From Halarcobacter sp. (GTDB lineage Bacteria > Campylobacterota > Campylobacteria > Campylobacterales > Arcobacteraceae), in contig NZ_OY781470.1 in assembly GCF_963676935.1 (NCBI RefSeq), positions 3,044,162 to 3,108,161 of the forward strand: a DNA stretch of 64,000 nucleotides, given 5' to 3'. Position numbers and translations under genes: made by a program. The notes beneath the pieces are model-generated. The model searched no databases. It saw nothing but the letters and a program-made list of their open reading frames with translations, and was not told the origin of the DNA. Of the stretch, positions 25,397-33,403 are shown piece after piece (position 1 is the stretch's first letter; every line of letters starts with the position of its first letter).

Positions 25397-26681
25397 GATT
25401 TATCTCATGTCTATGATTATTTATGATATTTGCCATCTCAAAAAGTAAGTAGGCACTTCCTTCATAAAGGATGTCATTTTTAAGTTGGTTTCCTACCCCC
25501 TCATAATCAGGAAAACCTCTTAACATCAATGCTTTTTTATGTTTCATAGTGTATCTTTCTCCATGAAAGTTTGATATTAATATTTCACTATCTTCTAAGT
25601 ATTTCTCAACATCTTCAAAATCCCCAATTAGAAGATTTTCACACTCTATATCATCTAATAAATCATTTTTATGTGTTGTAATTATTGCTTTGATATTTGC
25701 TCCTGCTTCTATTATCGTATTAGCTATAGAGATACATTGATCTGGCTCTAAAGCTAAAACTACAGATGAACTTCCTAAAGCAAAGTGAGTATCTAAAAGA
25801 GCATCTTGTAATCTTTTTCTCCATCTTACAATACTTGGATGAGGTGTAGAAACCTTTTTTACTGTACATAAGTCTTTAAAAAATTTGTCACTATTTTCTA
25901 ATCCACCTAATGAATCATAATGGAAAAGATTGATTTTTTCATTTTTTTCATTTAATTTTTGTCCAGCTTTTTTTACACTACTACCAATTGTTATCACTAA
26001 AGAGGCTGTTGCTAACTCTTTAATCTCTTCTACTGAAATACCGCCAGAACTGAGAGCTCCTTGTTTTAAACCTAGATGACCATCTAAAGAATCACTTAAA
26101 TCTGGTAATGCAACAACTTCATATCCAAATAAAGCAACTGTATCTTTTATTTTTTCAATCTCTATTGGTTTAATATTTACATTTGGTATTATTACTGCTT
26201 TTTGAGTATCAATGGTATCCGATGCAGTTACTAATTGGTCAATTATTGCTTCAATAGATTTTGCAAAACCACTCTCAATAGAACCTTCAAAATCTGGTGT
26301 GTTTACATGACAAATTGTTTGTTGGTCTTGAAGTAATATAGTTGCACCTTTTATATCATCACCTTTTGTTTCTGTAAGTCCTGTGGTAAAAAGTCCTACT
26401 AAATCAGGTTTTACTTTACTTGTAATATTTTTTATTGACTCAGATATTGAATAGTCTCCCCCGTCAATAACTGCTGTAATATCGTTTACTGCTGTTGTTT
26501 GTACTGCAATTGGGTCGTTAAAATGTCTTGTGAAAAATACTTTTGAAAAAGAAGCACAACCTTGTGCTCCGTGCATCAGAGGCATACAATTTTTTATACC
26601 TAAAAAGCATAACATAGCACCCATTGGTTGAGATAATTTGATTGGATTTAATTGTAATGGTTTTGAGCTAATTGCTTCCAT
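25383..26681 (-). CDS. nifN: NifN, FeMo-co scaffold beta-like subunit
   Basis: NifN forms the NifEN scaffold on which NifB-co is matured to FeMo-co. The 432 residues resemble NifK: LNPIKLSQPMGAMLCFLGIKNCMPLMHGAQGCASFSKVFFTRHFNDP near the start with the cluster-site Cys in HGAQGCASF, and LFTTGLTETKGDDIKGA further on. The histidine-rich tail NNHRHEINHDEH is unusual. It is the first gene of an operon with Tpx-like, ankyrin and nitroreductase genes, and is separated from nifE by about 3.1 kb, while they normally adjoin. Confidence 0.95.
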   Translation of the reverse strand: MEAISSKPLQLNPIKLSQPMGAMLCFLGIKNCMPLMHGAQGCASFSKVFFTRHFNDPIAVQTTAVNDITAVIDGGDYSISESIKNITSKVKPDLVGLFTTGLTETKGDDIKGATILLQDQQTICHVNTPDFEGSIESGFAKSIEAIIDQLVTASDTIDTQKAVIIPNVNIKPIEIEKIKDTVALFGYEVVALPDLSDSLDGHLGLKQGALSSGGISVEEIKELATASLVITIGSSVKKAGQKLNEKNEKINLFHYDSLGGLENSDKFFKDLCTVKKVSTPHPSIVRWRKRLQDALLDTHFALGSSSVVLALEPDQCISIANTIIEAGANIKAIITTHKNDLLDDIECENLLIGDFEDVEKYLEDSEILISNFHGERYTMKHKKALMLRGFPDYEGVGNQLKNDILYEGSAYLLFEMANIINNHRHEINHDEH

Positions 26682-26707
26682 GTTATTTCCTCTATTTTTT
26701 TATTTTT

Positions 26708-26724
26708 ATGCAAAAAGTGTTCCT
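26708..26724 (-). promoter_or_regulatory. Sigma-54 promoter of the nifN operon
   Basis: The minus strand reads AGGAACACTTTTTGCAT, with GG and GC ten bases apart. It is 29 bases upstream of the nifN start, so the leader is only about 15 bases. Confidence 0.88.
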
Positions 26725-26871
26725 AAAGAATAATTCAAATCTAATCTAGTAATTGAAAAATGTTTTATTTATATTTTATAAAAGTATTATTTTTAATTAT
26801 TTTATTTGCTTTTAATAAAAAATCAAGTTTATGAAATGTAAAATTTTAAGTATATGTAAAGAGGTTAATAG

Positions 26872-27138
26872 ATGAATTTAATAAATAGTAATACTCTACA
26901 AACTATTGATGGGATTTCTAATTCTCAAAACAGTCAAAATGTCGAAACTACTACTAATGATTTTTTATCTACTGCTTTATTTAGTAATCAATTTAAAGTT
27001 GAAGAGATAAATGAAATATCTAAGGAACAAGAAAATTTAAATGAAGATTTAAATAATGATGCAATTCAATTAGAAAGACAAAGAACTACTTCTATTCAAA
27101 ATAGTGCAAATATTATGAAAGCTTTATTAAATAGTTAA
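26872..27138 (+). CDS. Small hypothetical protein, 88 residues
   Basis: Not recognised. The protein is hydrophilic and rich in Asn, Gln, Ser and Thr (MNLINSNTLQTIDG..., NSQNSQNVETTTND), with a charged middle and no signal peptide or Cys. AGAGG lies seven bases before the ATG. It runs rightward between nifN and a leftward transporter gene. Composition recalls secreted or flagellar-associated proteins of this class, but nothing diagnostic is visible. Confidence 0.6.
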   Translation: MNLINSNTLQTIDGISNSQNSQNVETTTNDFLSTALFSNQFKVEEINEISKEQENLNEDLNNDAIQLERQRTTSIQNSANIMKALLNS

Positions 27139-27145
27139 AATTAAC

Positions 27146-28171
27146 TTATTTTTTTCCACCTATATCTGACATTAGTATAGATAACCATTTTGTTGATTTA
27201 TTTGAATCAAATGCAATTTTTAAAGTCATAGTAATAGGTACAGCTAAGAACATTCCCACAATTCCAAGTACCCATCCCCATAAAATTAATGAGAAAAATA
27301 TAATAAGTGGAGATAGTCCTAACTCTTTTCCCATAAATTTTGGCTCTATTATATTACTAATTGAGATATTTATACCTACATATAGAATTATAATGATAAT
27401 AGTTGTATTTATATCGGCACTTACTAGTGAAAGCAATACAGCTGGTATTGCTGCTATAATTGAACCAACTACAGGTATAAAGTTAAATAACATAGCAATT
27501 GCACCCCAAAGAATAGGATAGTTTATATCAAAGAATATAAGTATCAAAGCTATTAGAAAACCTGTTAAAAAACTTGTTGTTGTTTTTACTAAAAAATAGT
27601 TTTTAATATTGTGGGAGAAAAGATTAAAATGTTCAAGTCTATCTTTATCTTTTTCAAATATAATTTTTAGTTTCTTCTCAAAAGATTTTGATTCGGCTAG
27701 AATAAAAGCGATTCCTATAATTATCAATAAAAACTTAGAAAGAAAAGTTCCTATACTTCCTATTAAGTTAGTTGTTATACCAAAAAAGGAACTAAAATTT
27801 AGAGTATCTAAAATAGATTTTTTATCCACTTCTATTCCATATGTTTCCCCTAAAGCAATAGTATCTACAACAAGTTGTTGTAACTGTTTTTCATATTGGG
27901 GAAGGTTTATCAAAAAATCTTTTAAAGAGATATTTATAATATATGATAAGAGTAAGGTTATTAATGAAAAGATACCAAGAACAACAAGGTATGAAAAAAA
28001 CTTTGGAATGTTTTTATTCTCTAAAAATAGTATGATTGTAGATATTATAGATGAGATAAAGATTGCTAAGAATAGGATGATTACAATCTCACTTGCAGCT
28101 TTTAACCCAGCAATAATAATTACAAAACTAGCTAAATAAAAAAAATAATTTCTGATTTTCATTCCATCCAT
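27146..28171 (-). CDS. AI-2E family transporter (PerM/YdiK-like)
   Basis: A 341-residue inner-membrane protein with about eight hydrophobic segments. The family shape is seen in the N-terminal pair of segments, the long cytosolic loop (residues 60-150) and the C-terminal motif WGAIAMLFNFIPVVGSIIAAIPAVLLSL followed by IEPKFMGKELGLSPLIIFFSLILWGWVLGIVGMFLAVP. Members export signals or act as Na+/H+ antiporters; the substrate is not predictable. It lies inside the nif island but has no sigma-54 promoter and probably is unrelated to nitrogen fixation. Confidence 0.88.
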   Translation of the reverse strand: MDGMKIRNYFFYLASFVIIIAGLKAASEIVIILFLAIFISSIISTIILFLENKNIPKFFSYLVVLGIFSLITLLLSYIINISLKDFLINLPQYEKQLQQLVVDTIALGETYGIEVDKKSILDTLNFSSFFGITTNLIGSIGTFLSKFLLIIIGIAFILAESKSFEKKLKIIFEKDKDRLEHFNLFSHNIKNYFLVKTTTSFLTGFLIALILIFFDINYPILWGAIAMLFNFIPVVGSIIAAIPAVLLSLVSADINTTIIIIILYVGINISISNIIEPKFMGKELGLSPLIIFFSLILWGWVLGIVGMFLAVPITMTLKIAFDSNKSTKWLSILMSDIGGKK

Positions 28172-28237
28172 AATGTTCCTTTTTTAAATTATATCTTTTA
28201 AAAAATAAATTAACATAAAAGGATAAAAAATAAATTA

Positions 28238-29734
28238 TTACATAAATAGAGTATTTTTTATTTCATTGTATTTAGAAATAAAATTTGAATAGGCTTCAAT
28301 ATATTCTTTAGAATACGGCTTATCTTGAGCATTTTGATTTGTTAAAACTGCTTTTGAAACTGTATTTATTATATAATCAAGATTTATATGATCTTTACCT
28401 GTTTGAGCAGTGTTTTTTTGAGCTTTTTCTATTTTTTCTTTTTCATTATCTTCATTTCCAGAATTTATTTTTGTAATATCCTCTTGAAAAAAAGCAATTC
28501 CATTTAGTACAAAAGAAGATATCTCACCATTTTGTAGATTTTCAATATTTTCATCAATTACTAAATTACTCCAAACAGCAACTTTTGAATCTTCAATATC
28601 TTGTAATTTATCATACATGGTTTTATTTAATTCCTCATTGTCTGTATAGTTTACTTTTTCAAGTTGACTTTTAAAAGCAAGAAGATTATCTTGATCATCT
28701 TTATTAAGATTACTAATATTTTTTAATCCCTTTTCTAAGATTTTTACTAATTCATCATAATTTTCTTTCGCTTCTTCAAAAGAAATTTTTCTTAATTGTG
28801 CTGTAGTGTATGAACTATAATCGGGTATAGTATTTTCTACATTAGTATTTGATTCTGCTTCTTTTGTTGTCTGTGATTGTTCATTTTCTTTTATCTCATC
28901 ACTTTTTTCTACCTCATTAGCTTTATTTACATCATAAATACTAAATATTTTCCCTGCAATAGATATCTCTTCTCCATTTATTAAATAGCCTTTAATAAAT
29001 TGACTATTATCACCTGTACTTCGTAGGACACCATGTGCTTCTATAGACTCTTTTGCATCCTCTATTGATTGAAGAATTTGTTTTAAGTCAGTCCCTTGTA
29101 TACTAGCGCCACTTCCTGCATGGTATCCATTTGCACCGTTCATATTAGATACCTTAGGTTCTTCATAATAGACTTGGATATTATCTTCATAATTAGTGAA
29201 AATAGTTTCATTTATTTCATCATTATCAAAGAAATTAACAATTTTGAATTTGTCATTAAAATTAAGTAAGTCTTCTACTTCTGTATTTTGTCTTGTTACT
29301 TCACCATACCTTTTATCAAGCATTTCATCAGTAATTTTATCTTCGTTTAAAAAGTAAGAGTTGAATTCCTCAAAATATACTTCCATCTCTTTAATACTAT
29401 TACTTTGTCTTCTAGAACTATCACTAAGAACAAGTCTTTTTTGATAATTTTCAAAAGATTCAGAGTTCATAATATCTTTTGCTTCTTCCATACGAGCTTC
29501 AAGCACCTCTTTTATCTCGTCATAATTTGCTTTTATTTCACTATAAGAGAGTTGACTTAGATCTTTTGCAGTATATGTAGAATAATCACCTTCAATCTTT
29601 TTTGTAAAAGCAGTAATTTCTACATCAATCTCTTTACGAAGATTAAAAGAGTCACTAATAGTAGCTGTAGAATCTTTTTTTTGTATATTTGAGTAGAAAC
29701 CATTAAAAAAATTAGTAGTAGATGAAATAGTCAT
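28238..29734 (-). CDS. Hypothetical protein with two internal repeat units
   Basis: A 498-residue protein that I do not recognise. It is acidic, without Cys, signal peptide or membrane segment. Two units share a pattern: DYSTYTAKDLSQLSYSEIKANYDEIKEVLE near residue 50 and DYSSYTTAQLRKISFEEAKENYDELVKILE near 305; each is followed by helical, charged sequence and a segment like YLINGEEIS or FVLNGIAFF. A Gly-rich patch (GANGYHAGSGASIQG) lies in the middle. The N-terminus (MTISSTTNFFNGFYSN) has the style of cytosol-to-outside exported proteins. It lies between nifE and the transporter gene. Confidence 0.7.
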   Translation of the reverse strand: MTISSTTNFFNGFYSNIQKKDSTATISDSFNLRKEIDVEITAFTKKIEGDYSTYTAKDLSQLSYSEIKANYDEIKEVLEARMEEAKDIMNSESFENYQKRLVLSDSSRRQSNSIKEMEVYFEEFNSYFLNEDKITDEMLDKRYGEVTRQNTEVEDLLNFNDKFKIVNFFDNDEINETIFTNYEDNIQVYYEEPKVSNMNGANGYHAGSGASIQGTDLKQILQSIEDAKESIEAHGVLRSTGDNSQFIKGYLINGEEISIAGKIFSIYDVNKANEVEKSDEIKENEQSQTTKEAESNTNVENTIPDYSSYTTAQLRKISFEEAKENYDELVKILEKGLKNISNLNKDDQDNLLAFKSQLEKVNYTDNEELNKTMYDKLQDIEDSKVAVWSNLVIDENIENLQNGEISSFVLNGIAFFQEDITKINSGNEDNEKEKIEKAQKNTAQTGKDHINLDYIINTVSKAVLTNQNAQDKPYSKEYIEAYSNFISKYNEIKNTLFM

Positions 29735-29816
29735 TGTATATCCATATAAGTATAATTTTCTAATAATAGCTATAGCTTTCTTAAAATTAGATTAAAAATT
29801 ATAAATATAGTTATTT

Positions 29817-29833
29817 ATGATATGTTATATCAT
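29817..29833 (-). terminator. Weak AT hairpin after nifE
   Basis: ATGATAT and ATATCAT form a 7-bp stem with a three-base loop six bases beyond the nifE stop codon. All pairs but one are A-T and the following stretch (AAATAACTATATTT) is only loosely T-rich, so it may end the nifE transcript poorly. Confidence 0.35.
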
Positions 29834-29838
29834 TTACT

Positions 29839-31182
29839 CTATTCTATCCAAGGTTCAGGAGTTCCTACTACTTTAAATACTCTATTATTTACAGCATAAC
29901 AAACATCTTTTGCTAGATTCACTAGCCCTCCATATGCTCCATAACTTACTTTTTTTTCTTGATTTACATCTACAAAGGCAACTTTTTTCTTAATTGCTGT
30001 ATATAGACTTCTTCCACCTGCTAGCAAAATATCTACATTATGTTCATCAATAAGTTTTGCTTGTTCTGTTCCTGGATTGGTCATCAAAATATCGACATAT
30101 TTCGCTGCTATCTCTTTATCTTCTAAAGTTGCTTTTCTAACACTTGTTGCTACAACTTCAAGTCCAATATCTTGAAGCGCGCTGGCTATCGACCAAGATT
30201 TGTTTCCACCAGTATTTAAAATAGCTTTTTTACCCTCAAGAATCTTTCTATATGGGGCCAAAGCCTCTTCTAGTTTTGCTTCCTCTTGGGCAATTACTTG
30301 TTCAGCTTTTTCTAGAAGTTCTTTATCTCCAAAGGCATTTACAATACTTCTAATTGCATTACTTGTGTCTCTTTTCCCATAAAATGAGATAGAGATATAT
30401 GGGATTTCATATTTTTCTTGCATTTTTCTGCAAAGTGTGATTAATGATTTAGCACAAACAATTACATTTAGTTTAGCTGTATGTGCCATTTGGATATTTT
30501 CAATTCTTCCATCACCTGCTAATGTAGAAACAACTTTTATACCTATTTTTTCTAAAATAGGAGTATATTGCCACATATCTCCTGTAACATTGTATTCCCC
30601 AATAAGATTTATTCCATATTTGTGAACCTCTTTTGGTTCTCTTGTTCCTATTAGTTGATGAAGAACTGATTCAGCCCCTAATCTTGAACCAAGGTTTTTA
30701 CCTCCAACAAACCCTGGTGAGTGAATAACTACAATTGGAATTCCATGTTTCTCTTCCATTCTTGCACAAACATTATCCATATCATCACCAATCATTGCAG
30801 TTACGCAAGTTTCATAAACAAAGATTGCTTTAGGTTTTTTATGTTCAACAATATAATTGATTGAATCTTCAAGTTTTTGGTTTCCACCAAATATTACATC
30901 ATTTGTATTTACATCAGTTGTATAACCTGTAACTGTATTGTTTTCTCCGTTGTGTGAAGTTAGAGTTGCTCTTGTTTCCCAAGATGCCCCTATACATGTT
31001 GCAGGTGAGTGTACTAAATGAATTGCATCTGCATAAGGGAATAGTGCAATTTGAGAACCCTCAAATGCACATCCTCCAGATGTAGCCCCTGGTTTTGGTT
31101 TATCACATGATGCTTTTTTTGTTTTATTATGAGAACATGCACTCTCATTTAATAGATCTCTAATTAGTTTCTTATTTACCAT
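29839..31182 (-). CDS. nifE: NifE, FeMo-co scaffold alpha-like subunit
   Basis: NifE pairs with NifN as the FeMo-co assembly scaffold. The cluster-site cysteines are in SGGCAFEGSQ, HSPATCIGASWETR and VYETCVTAMIGDD. FGGNQKLEDSI and GINLIGEYNVTGDMWQ are typical of NifE. I set the start at 31182 (MVNKKLIRD): a frame 13 codons longer begins upstream of the predicted transcription start. The protein is then 447 residues, close to the usual 450-475. It has its own sigma-54 promoter and is not followed by nifN. Confidence 0.95.
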   Translation of the reverse strand: MVNKKLIRDLLNESACSHNKTKKASCDKPKPGATSGGCAFEGSQIALFPYADAIHLVHSPATCIGASWETRATLTSHNGENNTVTGYTTDVNTNDVIFGGNQKLEDSINYIVEHKKPKAIFVYETCVTAMIGDDMDNVCARMEEKHGIPIVVIHSPGFVGGKNLGSRLGAESVLHQLIGTREPKEVHKYGINLIGEYNVTGDMWQYTPILEKIGIKVVSTLAGDGRIENIQMAHTAKLNVIVCAKSLITLCRKMQEKYEIPYISISFYGKRDTSNAIRSIVNAFGDKELLEKAEQVIAQEEAKLEEALAPYRKILEGKKAILNTGGNKSWSIASALQDIGLEVVATSVRKATLEDKEIAAKYVDILMTNPGTEQAKLIDEHNVDILLAGGRSLYTAIKKKVAFVDVNQEKKVSYGAYGGLVNLAKDVCYAVNNRVFKVVGTPEPWIE

Positions 31183-31216
31183 CTTAGACTCTTTTCTTTT
31201 AATTTTAATAGTTTTA

Positions 31217-31232
31217 TGCAAGATTTGTTCCT
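31217..31232 (-). promoter_or_regulatory. Sigma-54 promoter of nifE
   Basis: The minus strand reads AGGAACAAATCTTGCA, with GG and GC ten bases apart. It lies back to back with the rightward promoter at 31241-31258; their GG elements are only about 12 bases apart. Confidence 0.82.
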
Positions 31233-31240
31233 TTATCTTT

Positions 31241-31258
31241 ATGGAACACTTTTTGCAT
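31241..31258 (+). promoter_or_regulatory. Sigma-54 promoter of the NifX-like/ferredoxin/FprA operon
   Basis: The plus strand reads ATGGAACACTTTTTGCAT; GG and GC are ten bases apart and the core equals that of the nifX promoter. Transcription would start near 31269, about 25 bases before the first start codon. Confidence 0.9.
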
Positions 31259-31294
31259 CTATTAATTTATAATAAACATAAGCGAGGAGAAGAG

Positions 31295-31681
31295 ATGATC
31301 GCTATACCATTAAACAAAGATAACGATACTACAATATCGGATTTATATGGAAATGCACCATATTTTGCATTATTAGATTCAAAAACTGGTACTTTTACTG
31401 TTGAAGAGAATTCAGGTTGTGGAAATGGTCTTGATACAGCAAAGTTTGTAAAAGATGCTGGAGCAACAAGTACAATCTTTTATCATATGGGAGAAGGAGT
31501 TTTTAAAAACCTTTATGAAAATGGAATAAAAGTATTTTCTGCAACAAAAATGTATCTAAGTATTGAAGATATATATAGAAGTATTTTAGATAATACATCT
31601 AAATTGGTAACTAAAGATAACTGTGAGTCTTTATTAGATTCTGGTACAACTAGTTGTTCATGTGAGTGTGAAAATAAATAG
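31295..31681 (+). CDS. NifX/NifB-type cofactor-binding domain protein with Cys-rich tail
   Basis: A 128-residue protein of the dinitrogenase FeMo-cofactor-binding family (the NifX/NafY/NifB C-terminal domain). Seen are IAIPLNKDNDTTISDLYGNAPYFALLD at the start, GLDTAKFVKDAGATSTIFYHMGEGVFKNL in the middle and the closing CSCECENK with three cysteines. The start is placed at 31295, with GGAGAAGAG before the ATG; a longer frame would overlap the promoter. It likely carries a Fe-S or FeMo-co precursor. First gene in its operon. Confidence 0.82.
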   Translation: MIAIPLNKDNDTTISDLYGNAPYFALLDSKTGTFTVEENSGCGNGLDTAKFVKDAGATSTIFYHMGEGVFKNLYENGIKVFSATKMYLSIEDIYRSILDNTSKLVTKDNCESLLDSGTTSCSCECENK

Positions 31682-31690
31682 GAATTAAAA

Positions 31691-32071
31691 ATGGCTGTAA
31701 TAATAACTGATGAATGTATTAATTGCGATACTTGTGTAGAAGAGTGTCCGGCAACTGCAATAGTTAGTGCGGATGATTCACCTTTAGAAGATGCAGAGTT
31801 TACTTATGTAAAACCTGAAAAATGTATTGAGTGTGTGGATTGTTCAGTTCCAAAGTGTTTTGATGTATGTCCAACGCCAGGTGCAATTGCATGGGATATG
31901 CCATATACACAAGAGTATGATGATTACTATATGCAAAGGGATTCTCAAGGGTTTTACAAGATTAGAGTACATAAGAAAAAAGGTGTATTTTCTCCTGCAA
32001 ATCAACCAAGACCTTTTAGAGAATCAATTGCAATAGAAGATAGAGTTGAACATAAGGCTTTGGAATTTTAG
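31691..32071 (+). CDS. 2[4Fe-4S] ferredoxin with C-terminal extension
   Basis: A 126-residue ferredoxin. One cluster motif is CINCDTCVEECP and the second is CIECVDCSVPKCFDVCP, an arrangement with the insert typical of nif-associated bacterial ferredoxins (FdxN/FdxB-like). The 60 residues after the second motif (WDMPYTQEYDDYYMQRD...) are an extension not found in small ferredoxins. In the nif regulon it may donate electrons to nitrogenase or to NifB. Confidence 0.9.
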   Translation: MAVIITDECINCDTCVEECPATAIVSADDSPLEDAEFTYVKPEKCIECVDCSVPKCFDVCPTPGAIAWDMPYTQEYDDYYMQRDSQGFYKIRVHKKKGVFSPANQPRPFRESIAIEDRVEHKALEF

Positions 32072-32074
32072 AAT

Positions 32075-33046
32075 ATGAAAAAGGATTTAGAGTATTACTC
32101 TTCACTAGAATACCCTTTTGAGTGTTATAGTGGTGAAAATGAATTAGGTGATGCTTATCTTGTACATTTTCTAGATTTTGATATAAAAGCTGCAAGTGAA
32201 GATTATGAGGAGGCCATAGAGCTTGCTCATGAGTATTTGATAAAACATATAATTAGAGAATTAGAAGCTGGAAGAGAACTTCCAAATCCAGGTGAAGGAA
32301 TGGAATTTATGAAACATAGAGAAGCATTAGCTGCATATAAACAAAAAGATTTTGAAACAGCTTTTAAAATTTGGGAAGAAGAAGCAAAAGTAAAAAACGA
32401 TCAAGCTATGGCAAATTTAGGTTTAATGTACCTAAAGGGTGAAGGTGTAGAAAAAGATTACACAAAAGCAAAAGAGTGGTTTGATGAAGCTAGTAAATAC
32501 GATAATGATTCAGCAAATTTCAATTTGGCACTTATGTATCAAACAAAAATAGGTGTTGAAGAGGATTTAGAAAAAGCAAAAGAGTATTTTAGACGTGCAG
32601 TTAAGAAAAATCATACCCAAGCTGCGTTTAGATTAGCATTGATTCTATTACAAGATAGACAAAATGTTGAGGGTGTAAAAGAGGGATTTGACTGTATGCT
32701 AAAAGCTGCTTCAAATGGACATGCAATGGCATCTATTCAATTAACAGGTATAGATAAAGATTTACCTGAAGAGGTTGAATTAAATACAGATTTTAGAGCT
32801 CAAACAAAAGAGAAACAACTAGAAGTTATCAATGATGCTTTAGATAGGTTTATTAGACCAATTTTATTAAAAGATGGTGGAAATATTATTTTAGTTGATT
32901 TTCTAAATGAACCAGAGTTAGAATTAAGACTTGCATATCAAGGTGCTTGTGTTGGATGTTCTATCGCTTCAACAGGTACATATAGTATGATTGCTGATAC
33001 TATGCAAAAAGTGATTGATTCAAGAGTTAGGATTTTTATACTATGA
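32075..33046 (+). CDS. HicB-like / Sel1-repeat / NifU C-terminal fusion protein
   Basis: A 323-residue protein with three regions. Residues 1-70 (YYSSLEYPFECYSGENELGDAYLVHFLDFDIKAAS...) look like a HicB-type domain. Residues 80-215 hold Sel1/TPR repeats, for example QAMANLGLMYLKGEGVEKDYTKAKEWFDEAS. Residues 245-323 form a NifU C-terminal (Nfu) domain, with the cluster-binding pair C292-V-G-C295. Nfu domains carry [4Fe-4S] clusters for delivery, so the Sel1 region may select the client. The gene starts four bases after the ferredoxin gene and overlaps the next by four. Joining HicB, Sel1 and Nfu is unusual; no separate nifU is nearby. Confidence 0.8.
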   Translation: MKKDLEYYSSLEYPFECYSGENELGDAYLVHFLDFDIKAASEDYEEAIELAHEYLIKHIIRELEAGRELPNPGEGMEFMKHREALAAYKQKDFETAFKIWEEEAKVKNDQAMANLGLMYLKGEGVEKDYTKAKEWFDEASKYDNDSANFNLALMYQTKIGVEEDLEKAKEYFRRAVKKNHTQAAFRLALILLQDRQNVEGVKEGFDCMLKAASNGHAMASIQLTGIDKDLPEEVELNTDFRAQTKEKQLEVINDALDRFIRPILLKDGGNIILVDFLNEPELELRLAYQGACVGCSIASTGTYSMIADTMQKVIDSRVRIFIL

Positions 33047-33402
33047 AAATTGCATTTGCTTCTAAAGATAATATCTATGTAAATGAACACTTTGGCTGGT
33101 GTAAAGAGTTTTATATTTATGAAATAAAAGGTGACTCTTACACTTTTATAAAATCTGTTGATTCATCAATTGAAATTGATGATGAGATAGATAAATTAAC
33201 TTACAAAATTGAATGTATTGAAGATAGTGATATTTTATATGTGCAACAAATAGGTCCCAAAGCTTCAATGATGGTAAAGTCTGCAAAAGTGTTCCCTATG
33301 CAAGCATCAAAAGAGAATGAAAAGATTGAGGATGTTCTAAATAAATTAATTCAAATGCAAGAGAATCCTCCAATCTGGATGAGAAGGTTAATAGTACAAT
33401 AA
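33043..33402 (+). CDS. NifX-like FeMo-co-binding domain protein
   Basis: A 119-residue single-domain protein of the NifX family: MKIAFASKDNIYVNEHFGWCKEFYIYEI at the start, ILYVQQIGPKASMMVKSAKVFP in the middle, and VLNKLIQMQENPPIWMRRLI at the end, which mirrors the NifX ending with PP and a basic helix. It overlaps the Nfu fusion gene by four bases (ATGA). With nifX, the gene at 31295 and the nifB C-terminal domain, it makes four such domains in the window. Confidence 0.85.
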   Translation: MKIAFASKDNIYVNEHFGWCKEFYIYEIKGDSYTFIKSVDSSIEIDDEIDKLTYKIECIEDSDILYVQQIGPKASMMVKSAKVFPMQASKENEKIEDVLNKLIQMQENPPIWMRRLIVQ

Positions 33403-33403
33403 G

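Noticed and set aside
27609..28139. Long rightward open frame of 176 codons opposite the AI-2E transporter gene
   Set aside because: It is the antisense of a well-supported membrane protein gene, has no ribosome site, and its composition mirrors the opposite frame.
31241..31294. Earlier start of the NifX-like gene at 31241
   Set aside because: That start lies inside the sigma-54 promoter; ATG 31295 has a good ribosome site and follows the predicted transcription start.
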